Positions 56,759 through 64,000 are shown, counted from the first letter of the stretch. The stretch is DNA of 64,000 nt from Planctomycetota bacterium (GCA_019636195.1 JAHBYA010000003.1:186001-250000); one strand, 5' to 3'. The notes: generated from the letters alone by a model not told the origin. Translations and numbers: made by a program.

Positions 56759-58339
56759 ATGAGACGTGTGTTTCCGCTGGTGCTGCTGCTTGCCGCCGCT
56801 TGCCATACCAGCATCAAACCGATTGAGCCGTCTGAAGCGTTCCGCCGTTCGCTGGACGAAGTGATGCAACGCCAGCCCAACGCGCTGAAGGTCAAGGCCG
56901 ACGATCTTGAGCGCCGCCGCGAGCCGGTGATCCTGCGACTCTCTCTGGAGGATTGTGTTGAACTTGCAATGGCGCACAACCGCGCCCTGCTGTTTGAACG
57001 CCTGAACGCCGAAGCCGCCGCCGCCCGCGTGGTGGGCGCCCGCGCGAACCTTGACTTCCGGGTCGGCGCCAGGCTGTCCTACAATCGCGAGGAATCGCAG
57101 ATTGACTCGCGCTTCTTCGGCGATACCCGCGACAAGGAAATCACTGAGGTCACCAGTTACGGCATCAACGCCAACATGCCGTTTGCAACCGGCACCAGCG
57201 TCGAAGTTGATCTTGGGTTCGTACGCCGCGACACCAACAACCCCTTTACCACCTTTGAGTTTTTCCCAGCCGGGACGGTCACAGTCCGGCAGCACCTGTT
57301 GAATGGCGTGGGCCTTACACCCAACCTCGGCGACAGCTGGGTGGCGGAAGGCGAACAGGCGATCGCGAACTGGCAGGTTGAGTCCGCGCGCAACGAGCAG
57401 GCGTTCAACGTGGCCATGGCGTACTGGAGCCTGGTGGAGGCGCGGCAGGAACTGGGCGTGTTCGAGTACCAGGAAGAGCTGGCACAGGCTGCGCTTGACC
57501 TTGCGCGTTCGCGCCTTGAGGCCGAAATCGGCACGCGGCTGGACGTGCTGGCCCAGGAAGCGAACCTGAAGGCGACGCAAGTGCGCATCATCCAGGCCAA
57601 CGCGCTGGTTGAGCAGCGTACGGATGAGCTGCTGTACGCTGTGCACCCCGACATGATTCACGGCTATGCCCTGTTCGAGAACTTCCGGGTGATGATCGAC
57701 CCGATCACGCTGACCGACCCGTCGCGCAGCGCGGGCGACCAGCCGGGCCTGATGAGTGAAGTGAAGGCCGCCCTGCGCCGCCGCCCGGAAATCCGGCAGG
57801 CCGCCAAGCGCATCGAGAACGCGGGCATCCGTGTCGAGATGGGCGAGTACGGGCTGCTGCCGTCGCTGGACCTGTCGGGCACTTTCGGCAACGAGGGCAG
57901 CGGCGTGGACTTTGAGGAGTCGTTCGAGAACTTCTTTGAGTTCAAAAACCTGAACTACGGGTTTTCACTCAACTTCAGCGTGCCGATCCAGAACAGCGCG
58001 GCGCGCAGCGCCTTGACCCAGGCCGAGATCAACAAGCGCAGCGCAATTCTGGCAGCACGCGATACCGAGACCGGCATCATCCTTGAAGTAGCGTCCGCGG
58101 TGCGCGCGATCAACACGGCGCGGCGCGCGCTGGACGCCGCTGAGGAGGCCTTCCGGTTGCAGCGCGAGACCCACGACGCCGAAGTGCAGCGTCAGAACGC
58201 CGGCCTTGCCACCAGCTTCGAGGTCAAGCAGGCGCTGAACGAGCGCATTTCTGCCGAGCTTCAGGTGGTCAAGGCGCGCATCAGCCTGGAGCGCGCGCGA
58301 CTGCAACTGACCAAGGCCACCGGCGAAATGGGCCGCTAA
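56759..58339 (+). CDS. TolC-like outer-membrane efflux lipoprotein
   Basis: 526 aa from ATG 56759 (GAGGGAGAG upstream). Lipobox A-A-A-C, Cys15. Two copies of the outer-membrane efflux (OEP) helical domain, with long charged helices (L-E-D-C-V-E-L-A-M-A-H-N-R-A-L and L-D-L-A-R-S-R-L-E-A-E-I-G-T-R-L-D-V-L-A-Q-E), the classic repeat of TolC/NodT proteins. Forms the outer-membrane channel of an RND- or ABC-type efflux system; no inner-membrane or adaptor gene is next to it. Its TAA stop is one copy of the TAA pair flanking the MITE-like element. Confidence 0.85.
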   Translation: MRRVFPLVLLLAAACHTSIKPIEPSEAFRRSLDEVMQRQPNALKVKADDLERRREPVILRLSLEDCVELAMAHNRALLFERLNAEAAAARVVGARANLDFRVGARLSYNREESQIDSRFFGDTRDKEITEVTSYGINANMPFATGTSVEVDLGFVRRDTNNPFTTFEFFPAGTVTVRQHLLNGVGLTPNLGDSWVAEGEQAIANWQVESARNEQAFNVAMAYWSLVEARQELGVFEYQEELAQAALDLARSRLEAEIGTRLDVLAQEANLKATQVRIIQANALVEQRTDELLYAVHPDMIHGYALFENFRVMIDPITLTDPSRSAGDQPGLMSEVKAALRRRPEIRQAAKRIENAGIRVEMGEYGLLPSLDLSGTFGNEGSGVDFEESFENFFEFKNLNYGFSLNFSVPIQNSAARSALTQAEINKRSAILAARDTETGIILEVASAVRAINTARRALDAAEEAFRLQRETHDAEVQRQNAGLATSFEVKQALNERISAELQVVKARISLERARLQLTKATGEMGR

Positions 58340-58501
58340 GAGCCTGTCTGGAAGCCCACTCATGGCCTGTTTCGGGCGGCGGGCGTCGCGCTGCGGCGTT
58401 ACCCTACCTGCGGCGTAGTTTTGGCTACGCCTCAGTCGGGCGCCTTGCATCGCTCGCCCGGCGCACCGAAACAGTCTCACTCTGGGTTTCCAGACAGGCT
58501 C
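58340..58501. mobile_element. MITE-like palindromic element
   Basis: 162 bp. Terminal inverted repeats of 19 bp, GAGCCTGTCTGGAAGCCCA (58340-58358) and its reverse complement with one mismatch (58483-58501). Inside are CTGTTTCGG / CCGAAACAG (58367-58375 / 58466-58474) and GGCGTAG / CTACGCC (58412-58418 / 58425-58431), so the whole can fold into one long hairpin. Flanked by TAA on both sides (58337-58339 and 58502-58504), a 3-bp duplication as IS5-family (IS1031-type) insertions make. Too small to encode a transposase. It lies between convergent genes and probably acts as a terminator too. Confidence 0.75.
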
Positions 58502-59148
58502 TAAGGTTTGCTCAGCGGCTGGTCGCCGTTGGGCGGGGCCGTTGCGAGCGCAGCCTGTTCCTGCAGGCGCAGTGTCACAATGCGGTCAAAGCGTTTCAGA
58601 AGCCAACCGGCAACCGGGAAGCTGATGATCAGCGCGCCCAGCCAGACAAACAGTGAGTATTCCTCCAGCGCTCTGACTGACTCGGCCGCGTAGAAGCCCA
58701 GCATGGCGTAGAACGCCCCCGAAAGCAGTGCACCCGCCAGTGAGTAGCCCAGCACCAGCAGCGCCGGCACCTTGCGCAGGCCCGCGGCTGCGGGCACAAA
58801 GCGCCCGATCCAGGGCAGAAAGCGCCCGAACGCCAACAGCCAGAAGGCATAGCGCCGCATGCCGTCGCGCAGCACGTTCAGGCGCATGCGGCCCTTCTCA
58901 CTGCGGACAATGCGCTCAAGCCAGTTGGCGCGCCAGCGCCCGATGCCGTACATGACCGCATCGGACGTGAAGCTGCCCGCCGCCCCAGCCAGCACAACGC
59001 CCCACAACGCGACGTTCTCGCGCACGCCCGCCAGCACGCCGCCGGCAACCACGAAGGCTTGCAGGCCGGACTGGTCCGCAAGCGTGCCCAGCGCGACGGC
59101 GAAGTAGCCGTACTGCTCGACGTACTGCATGACGGTTTCCCAGTCCAT
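58501..59148 (-). CDS. DedA-family (SNARE-associated) membrane protein
   Basis: 215 aa from ATG 59148; longer frame to 59217 lacks support. Four or five membrane segments. G-R-F-L-P-W-I-G-R-F-V-P-A-A-A-G-L with its F-x-R-x-x-P-W-x-G-R-F-x-P-x-x-A-G pattern is the DedA/VTT signature. Bacterial DedA proteins flip lipids or keep proton-motive force; which applies here is unknown. Its TAG stop (58501-58503) uses the terminal base of the MITE-like element. Convergent with the TolC-like gene, divergent from the PLP enzyme. Confidence 0.85.
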   Translation of the reverse strand: MDWETVMQYVEQYGYFAVALGTLADQSGLQAFVVAGGVLAGVRENVALWGVVLAGAAGSFTSDAVMYGIGRWRANWLERIVRSEKGRMRLNVLRDGMRRYAFWLLAFGRFLPWIGRFVPAAAGLRKVPALLVLGYSLAGALLSGAFYAMLGFYAAESVRALEEYSLFVWLGALIISFPVAGWLLKRFDRIVTLRLQEQAALATAPPNGDQPLSKP

Positions 59149-59202
59149 GGGCTTTCCCGGTGACCGCGGAAGGTTAACGTGCGCGCGCGAAAACGCACTC
59201 CC

Positions 59203-60369
59203 ATGGCGACGCTGCACGACATCTCAACCCCCGCGCTTGTGCTTGACAGCACGCGCCTGCTGGCGAACTGCCAGTTCATGGCCGGTCGCGCGGCGCAACT
59301 GGGCATCCGGTTGCGGCCCCACATGAAGACGGCCAAGTCGGCGGATGTCGCCCGCGTGGCGACCGCCGGGCAATTCGGCGGCATCACGGTTTCGACACTG
59401 GCAGAGGCCGAGTACTTCTTCTCGCACGGCTACGAGGACATCACGCTGGCGGTCGGGTTTCTGCCGGAGCGTCTGCCGCGCGCGCTGGCGCTTGCGCGGC
59501 TTGGCGCAAAGCTCAAGGTCATCACCGACAATGTGCCCGTGGCGCGGCTGCTTGCCGATGCGGGGCTGGCAGTACTGATTGAGATAGATTGCGGCGACCA
59601 CCGGGCAGGTGTCGACCCCGGCGGGGATGAGCTGCTTGCCATCGGCCGGGAACTGCGGGGCGCGCTGGCAGGCGTGCTGACTCACGGCGGCCATAGTTAC
59701 CGCTGCCCGAACATGGAAGAGATCAAGGCCGTCGCCCGCGCCGAGCGCGACGCAGCCGTGCAAGCCGCCGACCGACTGCGCGACGCGGGCATCTGGTGCG
59801 AGACCGTGAGCATCGGCAGCACCCCGACGTGCACCCACGCCGAGGACTTCGCCGGCTGCACCGAGATGCGGCCGGGGGTGTACATGCTTGGCGACCTCGA
59901 CCAGGTCGGGCTTGAGTCGCTGCCCCTGGACCGCGTGGCCTGCACGGTGCTGACCAGCGTGATCGGCGTGTACCCGGCGCAGAACAAACTGATTGTCGAT
60001 GCGGGCGGCTTGGCCCTGAGCAAGGACACGAGCGCGCAGCGGCATGAACAGCACATCGGGTACGGCGTCGTATGCGACATTGACAACAAGCCGATCCGCC
60101 GTGCTGTAATGGTCGAGGGCGCTGCCACTGGCAGCGTGACCAAGCCCTTGCACGCCTGGGTGTTCGCGGCCAGCCAGGAACACGGTCAGGTGACCAGCGA
60201 CGACCCGCTGCCGTTTGAAAAAATCACGGTCGGCACGCGCCTGCGCATAACCCCGAACCACATCTGCATGACCGCGGCTGCTCACCCCGGCTACTACGTG
60301 GTCGAGGGCGGCCGGCAGGTTGTCGGACAATGGGGCCGCATCAACGGGTGGGGGGCTTTCCAGGGGTAG
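59203..60369 (+). CDS. Fold-type III PLP enzyme (D-threonine aldolase / D-serine dehydratase-like)
   Basis: 388 aa from ATG 59203. N-terminal barrel with the PLP Lys in R-P-H-M-K-T-A-K (Lys42), S-T-P-A-L-V-L-D-S-T-R-L-L, G-G-I-T-V-S-T-L-A-E-A, I-E-I-D-C-G-D-H-R-A-G-V-D. Near the C-terminus N-H-I-C-M-T-A-A-A-H-P-G-Y-Y-V has the His/Cys metal site of the D-serine dehydratase/D-threonine aldolase family. Acts on D-amino acids. Which reaction is catalysed cannot be set from sequence. ATG follows a GCGAAAACGCACTCCC stretch without a clear ribosome binding site. Confidence 0.8.
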   Translation: MATLHDISTPALVLDSTRLLANCQFMAGRAAQLGIRLRPHMKTAKSADVARVATAGQFGGITVSTLAEAEYFFSHGYEDITLAVGFLPERLPRALALARLGAKLKVITDNVPVARLLADAGLAVLIEIDCGDHRAGVDPGGDELLAIGRELRGALAGVLTHGGHSYRCPNMEEIKAVARAERDAAVQAADRLRDAGIWCETVSIGSTPTCTHAEDFAGCTEMRPGVYMLGDLDQVGLESLPLDRVACTVLTSVIGVYPAQNKLIVDAGGLALSKDTSAQRHEQHIGYGVVCDIDNKPIRRAVMVEGAATGSVTKPLHAWVFAASQEHGQVTSDDPLPFEKITVGTRLRITPNHICMTAAAHPGYYVVEGGRQVVGQWGRINGWGAFQG

Positions 60370-60433
60370 CGCGGGCATTCGTGTCCGCGAGTATGCGGCG
60401 GAACGTACATTCGTATCTTGACACGTAAAGAGT

Positions 60434-60521
60434 GGCCGAGTGGCGGAATGGCAGACGCTGGGGACTTAAAATCCCCTGAAGGGCAACCTTCATGTGGGTT
60501 CGACCCCCACCTCGGCCACCA
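60434..60521 (+). tRNA. tRNA-Leu(UAA)
   Basis: Class II tRNA. Acceptor GGCCGAG (60434-60440) pairs with CTCGGCC (60511-60517), followed by A and the encoded CCA (60519-60521). Anticodon stem GGGGA / TCCCC with loop CTTAAAA, anticodon TAA at 60467-60469. Long variable arm with GAAGG-gcaa-CCTTC stem. T arm GTGGG-TTCGACC-CCCAC. The 3' end is a typical integration site. Confidence 0.97.
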
Positions 60522-60696
60522 GCTACAAGCGGGTTCCGGGCCGGCTGCCGGGAATGACCAGGAGCCGGCCGCGGCGTGCTTGGACGCGAGCTTGGCCACC
60601 GACCCGGACCTGCGGCGCATTGTCGAGGCATGGCCTAACGCCCCGCGCGCCTTGCGCAGAGCCATTCTGGCGCTGATCGACACCATGAAAACGTGA
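60522..60696 (+). pseudogene. Possible remnant ORF next to the tRNA
   Basis: A frame with no start of its own runs to a stop at 60696 and encodes L-A-T-D-P-D-L-R-R-I-V-E-A-W-P-N-A-P-R-A-L-R-R-A-I-L-A-L-I-D. I recall similar short tails in planctomycete recombinase and hypothetical proteins. Since the frame upstream is the tRNA, this may be a 3' fragment of a gene cut off by insertion at the tRNA. Weak evidence. Confidence 0.3.
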
Positions 60697-60807
60697 GCGT
60701 TGACCGGATGCGGTGGCCGGCAGACTTGTCCACTCACGTCCACCGCAAATCGTCGTGTCGGGCACCGTGCTAGTATGGCGGCTTGCAGAGCCGAAAAGGA
60801 GTCAATG

Positions 60808-61029
60808 ATGAGCCAGACGATGGAAAGCCCGCTGCTGGAGGCCGCCGAGGCCGCCGAGTACCTGCGCGTGTCGCGCGCGCTGCTGTACGAGATGCACCGC
60901 GACGAAAAGTGCCCGGCGCCCGTGCGCATGGGCCGGCGCGTGCTGTGGCGCAAGGATGAGCTGCTGGCCTGGGTGAATGCCGGCTGCCCGGAGCGCGCCG
61001 CCTGGGAACGGCGCAAGGCTGCGCAGTAG
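60808..61029 (+). CDS. AlpA/excisionase-like HTH_17 DNA-binding protein
   Basis: 73 aa. ATG 60808 (GGAG 6 nt upstream) is preferred over the adjacent ATG 60805. The sequence E-A-A-E-Y-L-R-V-S-R-A-L-L-Y-E-M then P-V-R-M-G-R-R-V-L-W-R-K-D-E-L is the MerR-like winged helix of HTH_17, found in excisionases and AlpA regulators of prophages and integrated elements. Such proteins control excision or early gene expression. First gene of the element next to the tRNA. A TAGTAT box at 60772-60777 may be its -10. Confidence 0.8.
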   Translation: MSQTMESPLLEAAEAAEYLRVSRALLYEMHRDEKCPAPVRMGRRVLWRKDELLAWVNAGCPERAAWERRKAAQ

Positions 61030-61087
61030 TCCCGTTCCGCACCGTTCCGAGTGTGACCGCCGGGGGCCGGCGGAGCCGGAGATCGAG

Positions 61088-62167
61088 ATGAGCACCAACG
61101 CCAAGCGCCGCCCTGGACGGCGGCGCGAGGGTGAAGCCAAAGCTGCCAACGACGGCGAGAGTTTACCACGTCAGGCGACAGCGGCAATCAAAGGCCGCTT
61201 CACGATGCTGCCCGAGTGGCTTCGCCGGTGCGTGGGCCAGGGCGCCCTGACGTGGTCGGCAATCGGCGTGTGGCATGCGCTTGCGTCTTTCCGGAACCAC
61301 GACACCGGCGCCTGCTTCCCTTCGCAGGCCAGACTTGCCAGCGAGGCCGGCTTAACCCGACGTTCCATCCAGGCCCACCTGAACGCGCTGGAGCGCGTCG
61401 GGGCTGTGCGAAAACGCCGGCGAGGGCGCACAAGCAACCAGTACGACCTGTGCTTTGATGCGAAGCCATTTGCGCAAGAGAATGCGAAGCCGGCTGCGCA
61501 AGAGAGTGCGAAGCCAGTTGCGCAAGAGAGTGCGAAGCCGGCGGCGCACGAACTAGAGCCAGTTAACTCAAAGCCAGTTAACCAACCGAAGAGAACGAGA
61601 GCCAGAACTGCAACTGCAGTCAAAGACAACTACCTCCTTACGGAGAGTACCCCACCGCAAAAATCTGCGGTGGGGGTTGAATTGGATAGGGTGAAAGCGG
61701 TCAAAGAAGCCAAGGCAATCAGCGTGAACAACAGAAGGGCATTGGACCAGTTGCTCGCCAAGCTGCCCGACTGCCAAGGCCTGTCACCAGGCAAACTAGC
61801 GGTCAAAGGCCTTAGACTGCGCTGCGACCACTTCGACAGCCAAACACCCGCCGAGCTACAGACCGCCCTTGAAGAGCAGGCCCTTGCACCACCGTGCGCC
61901 AACGTCGCCGAGCTGGTGAACGCGCTAAAGCAGCGCCTGGGGCTGTGGGTGAAGCCAGCGATCGAATTCCCCGAAGACTTGAAGGAGTACGAGCCCGAGC
62001 TGCGGGAATGGCTGGCGTACAAGAAAGAGAAACACCAGAAGTGCCCACTGGAAGAGTTGATCCAGGCCGCGCGCGCGCTTGGGCCGAACCTGCCGTCCGC
62101 GATCGATTTCAGCATGGGCAACAATTACAACGTGTTAGTCGAAGAGCCTAAGCGGCGCAAAGGATGA
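61088..62167 (+). CDS. HTH_36-type replication-initiator-like protein with internal repeats
   Basis: 359 aa from ATG 61088, GGAG upstream. After a basic start (K-R-R-P-G-R-R-R) comes a helix-turn-helix domain of the HTH_36 kind: F-P-S-Q-A-R-L-A-S-E-A-G-L-T-R-R-S-I-Q-A-H-L-N-A-L-E-R-V-G-A-V, about residues 70-125, common in replication initiators and helper proteins of plasmids and phages. Then three 8-residue repeats A-Q-E-x-A-K-P (from about 129), and a soluble C-terminal part. Some duplicated K-P-V-N words follow. Probably replicates or stabilises the element. Confidence 0.7.
   Translation: MSTNAKRRPGRRREGEAKAANDGESLPRQATAAIKGRFTMLPEWLRRCVGQGALTWSAIGVWHALASFRNHDTGACFPSQARLASEAGLTRRSIQAHLNALERVGAVRKRRRGRTSNQYDLCFDAKPFAQENAKPAAQESAKPVAQESAKPAAHELEPVNSKPVNQPKRTRARTATAVKDNYLLTESTPPQKSAVGVELDRVKAVKEAKAISVNNRRALDQLLAKLPDCQGLSPGKLAVKGLRLRCDHFDSQTPAELQTALEEQALAPPCANVAELVNALKQRLGLWVKPAIEFPEDLKEYEPELREWLAYKKEKHQKCPLEELIQAARALGPNLPSAIDFSMGNNYNVLVEEPKRRKG
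61472..61543 (+). repeat. Three tandem 24-bp units inside the HTH_36 gene
   Basis: Units GCGCAAGAGAATGCGAAGC... at 61472-61495, 61496-61519 and 61520-61543 encode A-Q-E-[N/S]-A-K-P-x. In-frame 8-codon duplication; a degenerate partial copy precedes and another follows. Confidence 0.85.
61650..61675 (+). other. Hairpin inside the HTH_36 coding sequence
   Basis: CCCCACCGCA (61650-61659) and TGCGGTGGGG (61666-61675) form a perfect 10-bp stem with loop AAAATC. A CTCC-ttac-GGAG stem lies just before it at about 61634-61645. No clear role; may be an mRNA element or a former intergenic remnant. Confidence 0.6.
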
Positions 62168-62482
62168 CCGCAAACCCGTGCCACAGGCGGGCCGGCGCTG
62201 CTTGGGGATGCCGAATTACGTTCCCACAGAAAGGGGGGTCGCTGGTTGGTAGCGCAAGCAGGACTCGAACTCGACCCGCCGGACAGAAAGTTGTCCTCGA
62301 ATCGTTCACGGAAGTTGCAATGCCGCAGTTTGCGAAGTACCCATGAGAGCAGAGCTTTACAGGCGGCCAGCCTAGCGAAATCAAGACGCCGCGACGTGCG
62401 CCTGGCCGCCCACGACCGCGGACTTCAAGCCCGGCCCGCCCGCGCAAAGCTGGCGGGCCGGGGCAGGCCCCAGGAGGCCAAG
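62168..62482. other. Noncoding stretch in the mobile element with a tRNA-3'-end-like sequence
   Basis: 315 bp without a credible gene. On the minus strand 62247-62270 reads GTTCGAGT-CCTGC-T-TGCGCTA-CCA, the form of a tRNA 3' end from T-loop to CCA; the matching 5' half is not seen. May be an attachment-site relic; see findings. Nothing else recognised. Confidence 0.4.
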
Positions 62483-62689
62483 ATGTCTTGCGATTGCACT
62501 TCTACCCGCCGGATGGAGCTGGAGGCGCAGGCGCGCCGCTTTGACGAGGCGGACCTTCGGCGGGACTACTTCGCGAACGAAAGCTACTGGCAAAAGCTGG
62601 GTGTGTCGGTGGAAGCCTTCATTGCCCGCGCCGCCGCGCGCCGGGCCGAAGAGCGCTTGAAATCGCGGCTGGCGAGCCGCCTGGCCTGA
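62483..62689 (+). CDS. Small Cys-containing protein, mobile element
   Basis: 68 aa from ATG 62483 with AGGAGG six bases upstream. Starts M-S-C-D-C-T-S-T-R-R-M-E-L and continues as a charged helix with F-I-A-R-A-A-A-R-R-A-E-E-R-L-K-S. The two Cys near the start could bind metal. 14 bp before the next gene. Not recognised. Confidence 0.6.
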   Translation: MSCDCTSTRRMELEAQARRFDEADLRRDYFANESYWQKLGVSVEAFIARAAARRAEERLKSRLASRLA

Positions 62690-62703
62690 CCGGAGGAAGC
62701 GAC

Positions 62704-63189
62704 ATGCTGCTGGATGAATTGGTGTACGGCACTTCGCCGCGCGACCTGCAAGGCACATTCACAGGCGAGTACTTGACCGCCGACGTCGCCTGGCTGGAGG
62801 CAAACTTTCTGGCCGAGGTGTTCTCCGGCAAGCCCGGGTCCGACATTCACGGGCCGGACGGCAAGTGGACCGCCTGGCGCGCGCCGACAGAGCAGGACCT
62901 CGACCGGCTGACGGAGCTGGCCGCGGCCGGCAACCAGCTCGCGCAGCACGTGCTCGCGGACCACGCCGGCCACTCGTTGATCGCCGCGCGCACGGAGCGT
63001 CTGCGGGCAGAGCATGCCACGCAGTACAGCGCGGAGCTGGCCCGCAAGGACTCCGAGCGCGAAGAGCGCCGGCGATCGGAAGTCGTCGAGGAGCGCGAGG
63101 CCTGGTTTACGCTGATGCGCGACGCGTTCCTGGCCGCGCTTGAGGAACACGACCGGCGAAAGGCCGGCAAGCGCAAGAAGTCCGAATGA
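62704..63189 (+). CDS. Orphan 161-aa protein, mobile element
   Basis: 161 aa; GGAGGAAG lies 5 nt before ATG. N-terminal half acidic with L-T-A-D-V-A-W-L-E-A-N-F-L, C-terminal half long and highly charged (E-R-L-R-A-E-H, S-E-R-E-E-R-R-R-S-E-V-V-E-E-R-E-A), a likely coiled helix. Not recognised; typical small phage-like orphan. Confidence 0.6.
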   Translation: MLLDELVYGTSPRDLQGTFTGEYLTADVAWLEANFLAEVFSGKPGSDIHGPDGKWTAWRAPTEQDLDRLTELAAAGNQLAQHVLADHAGHSLIAARTERLRAEHATQYSAELARKDSEREERRRSEVVEEREAWFTLMRDAFLAALEEHDRRKAGKRKKSE

Positions 63190-63369
63190 ACAAGGCGGGC
63201 GGCGGAGCCGGCGACGTGGGTCGGCTTAGGGTCTAGGAATCCTTGCTGTCGCCCGCCAGCAGTATTGCAACAGCGCGTGCTTGGACGAGTAACAAGCGTA
63301 AGTTGCGGCCTTGCGGCCCGCACAGCTTGAGCTCCCCCGCGGCGCGCGCTGTCCTACCCAGGAGCGCGG

Positions 63370-63582
63370 ATGCGGCTTGACCTGGACAACTGCGAGATCG
63401 ACGACGTCCGCGGCGTGCTGACGCTGCCGGACGGGGAAGAAGTGACCGCGCCGGCGGCACTCTGGCTGCACTACGAGCTATGCCCCGAATACCGGCGCAC
63501 CCGGCGCCGAAGGCCCAAGGTCCTGTTTTTCATCCTGCGCCGCGCGGGACACCGGGAAGTTGGTTGCGCGGACAGGACTTGA
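63370..63582 (+). CDS. Small basic protein, mobile element
   Basis: 70 aa. AGGAG before ATG. Starts M-R-L-D-L-D-N-C-E-I-D-D-V-R-G-V-L-T-L-P-D-G-E-E, then ends in a basic R-R-T-R-R-R-R-P-K patch. Ends two bases before the next gene's ATG. A 180-bp gap (63190-63369) precedes it; no gene or motif seen there. Confidence 0.5.
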   Translation: MRLDLDNCEIDDVRGVLTLPDGEEVTAPAALWLHYELCPEYRRTRRRRPKVLFFILRRAGHREVGCADRT

Positions 63583-63584
63583 AC

Positions 63585-63791
63585 ATGGGCCACACCAGCG
63601 AGCAGCCCGAAGAAGATCCAGTCTCGCCCGAGCTGCGGCGCGAGCTGCTGGAGGCTGAGGCCCTTGCGGCGTTCGCCGAGATGCTGCTGGACCAGCTCGG
63701 CCCGCACCACCCCGACACCATGCTTGCGGTCCAGGAGGCGAACAGCGCCACCCGCAAGTTGCGCAAGCACTACGACAACCAGGAGGGCTAG
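63585..63791 (+). CDS. Small acidic helical protein, mobile element
   Basis: 68 aa from ATG 63585. Acidic, with E-L-R-R-E-L-L-E-A-E-A-L-A-A-F-A-E-M-L-L-D helix and E-A-N-S-A-T-R-K-L-R-K. Looks like a small phage-type chaperone or assembly helper, though family is not recognised. Shares a two-base gap with the gene before. Confidence 0.5.
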   Translation: MGHTSEQPEEDPVSPELRRELLEAEALAAFAEMLLDQLGPHHPDTMLAVQEANSATRKLRKHYDNQEG

Positions 63792-63794
63792 ACC

Positions 63795-64000
63795 ATGGCC
63801 GTGCGCATCGAGATTCGCCCGAGCACTGTCGCCTTTGAAGCTGTGCTGACCAGGATCGAGGCCCGCCTTGCGGCCGCAAACGCGAACCTTGCCCGGCTTG
63901 CCAGCGCAACGAGCGGACTGGGCCCTGGTCGGTTGACCATCAACACCGGCGCCTCGGCGACGGCCGCACTGCCGGTGCAGGACTTGCACCGCGTCTCGCA
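63795..64000 (+). CDS. Start of a protein running out of the window (tail-like)
   Basis: Starts ATG 63795 (AGGAGGG 7 nt before), open through 64000: 68 codons plus. Reads M-A-V-R-I-E-I-R-P-S-T-V-A-F-E-A-V-L-T-R-I-E-A-R-L-A-A-A-N-A-N-L-A-R-L, a helical start as seen in some phage structural (tape-measure-like) proteins. Too short to decide. Confidence 0.5.
   Translation, partial: MAVRIEIRPSTVAFEAVLTRIEARLAAANANLARLASATSGLGPGRLTINTGASATAALPVQDLHRVS

Noticed and set aside
60418..60420. TTGACA-like -35 element just before the tRNA
   Set aside because: It lies only about 10 bp before the tRNA, too close to act as its -35; I could not find a -10.
61472..61543. Possible CRISPR array in the repeats at the start of the element
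   Set aside because: The repeats are head-to-tail without spacers, in-frame and coding, so not a CRISPR array.
60808..64000. Defence system or toxin-antitoxin pair in the small genes of the element
   Set aside because: No nuclease, toxin or antitoxin motif could be recognised in any of them; only the HTH genes have clear families.

Overview
The window is GC-rich, gene-dense bacterial chromosome (about 50 protein genes and one tRNA in 64 kb). It encodes a diderm: there are three KDO/LPS genes (kdsA, kdsB, kdsD), a TolC-like outer-membrane lipoprotein, a type II secretion GspK-like protein and many signal-peptidase-II lipoproteins. Futalosine-type menaquinone synthesis (mqnA), a Hanks-type Ser/Thr kinase, an FHA-domain protein, an ECF sigma factor, very large PQQ-propeller and IPT/TIG surface proteins and a GH123/DUF4091-like protein fit best with Planctomycetota or a related PVC-type lineage. 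No rRNA or other decisive marker is present, so this is an inference.

Layout. 1-2.5 kb: three tandem minus-strand membrane proteins with coiled coils and a similar C-terminal domain. 2.6-4.9 kb: rpsB-tsf with promoter, leader hairpin and a strong terminator. 5-13 kb: DUF4091 protein, lipoprotein, mqnA, a GAPDH-like protein of the archaeal (type II) family, lipoprotein, and an FHA-transmembrane-CAP fusion. 13-19 kb: small membrane protein, kdsA, GspK-like, double-PDZ protein, Ser/Thr kinase. 19-26 kb: lipoprotein, kdsB, membrane protein plus PAS-GGDEF pair, HExxH membrane protease-like, lone NuoG-like protein. 25.7-31 kb: minus-strand group methyltransferase, purC, purE, large membrane protein, ECF sigma. 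31-45.5 kb (plus strand): lipoproteins, 1074-aa IPT lipoprotein, GNAT protein and PBP4, 1496-aa double PQQ propeller, kdsD, class III cyclase. 45.5-55.3 kb (minus strand): prfB with a programmed +1 frameshift, three consecutive family-5 solute-binding proteins, OppB- and OppC-type permeases, bioD. 55.4-60.4 kb: LeuA-family enzyme, TolC-like protein, a MITE-like element, DedA protein, fold-type III PLP enzyme.

60.4-64 kb: tRNA-Leu(UAA) followed by a string of small plus-strand genes (AlpA/excisionase-like, HTH_36 replication-initiator-like, several small orphans). This looks like the left end of an integrated mobile element that runs past the window; its integrase and right attachment site are not visible.

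Cross-cutting signals: (i) five genes (mqnA, the kinase, kdsB, the methyltransferase, the lipoprotein at 30925) lack a Shine-Dalgarno and have a TAnnnT box 6-8 nt before ATG, suggesting leaderless mRNAs; (ii) prfB carries the classical CTTTGAC shift site but an SPY in place of the RF2 SPF tripeptide; (iii) a 162-bp palindromic element flanked by TAA duplications sits between two convergent genes and lies at both of their stop codons. I did not find a defence island, CRISPR array or complete secondary-metabolite cluster.
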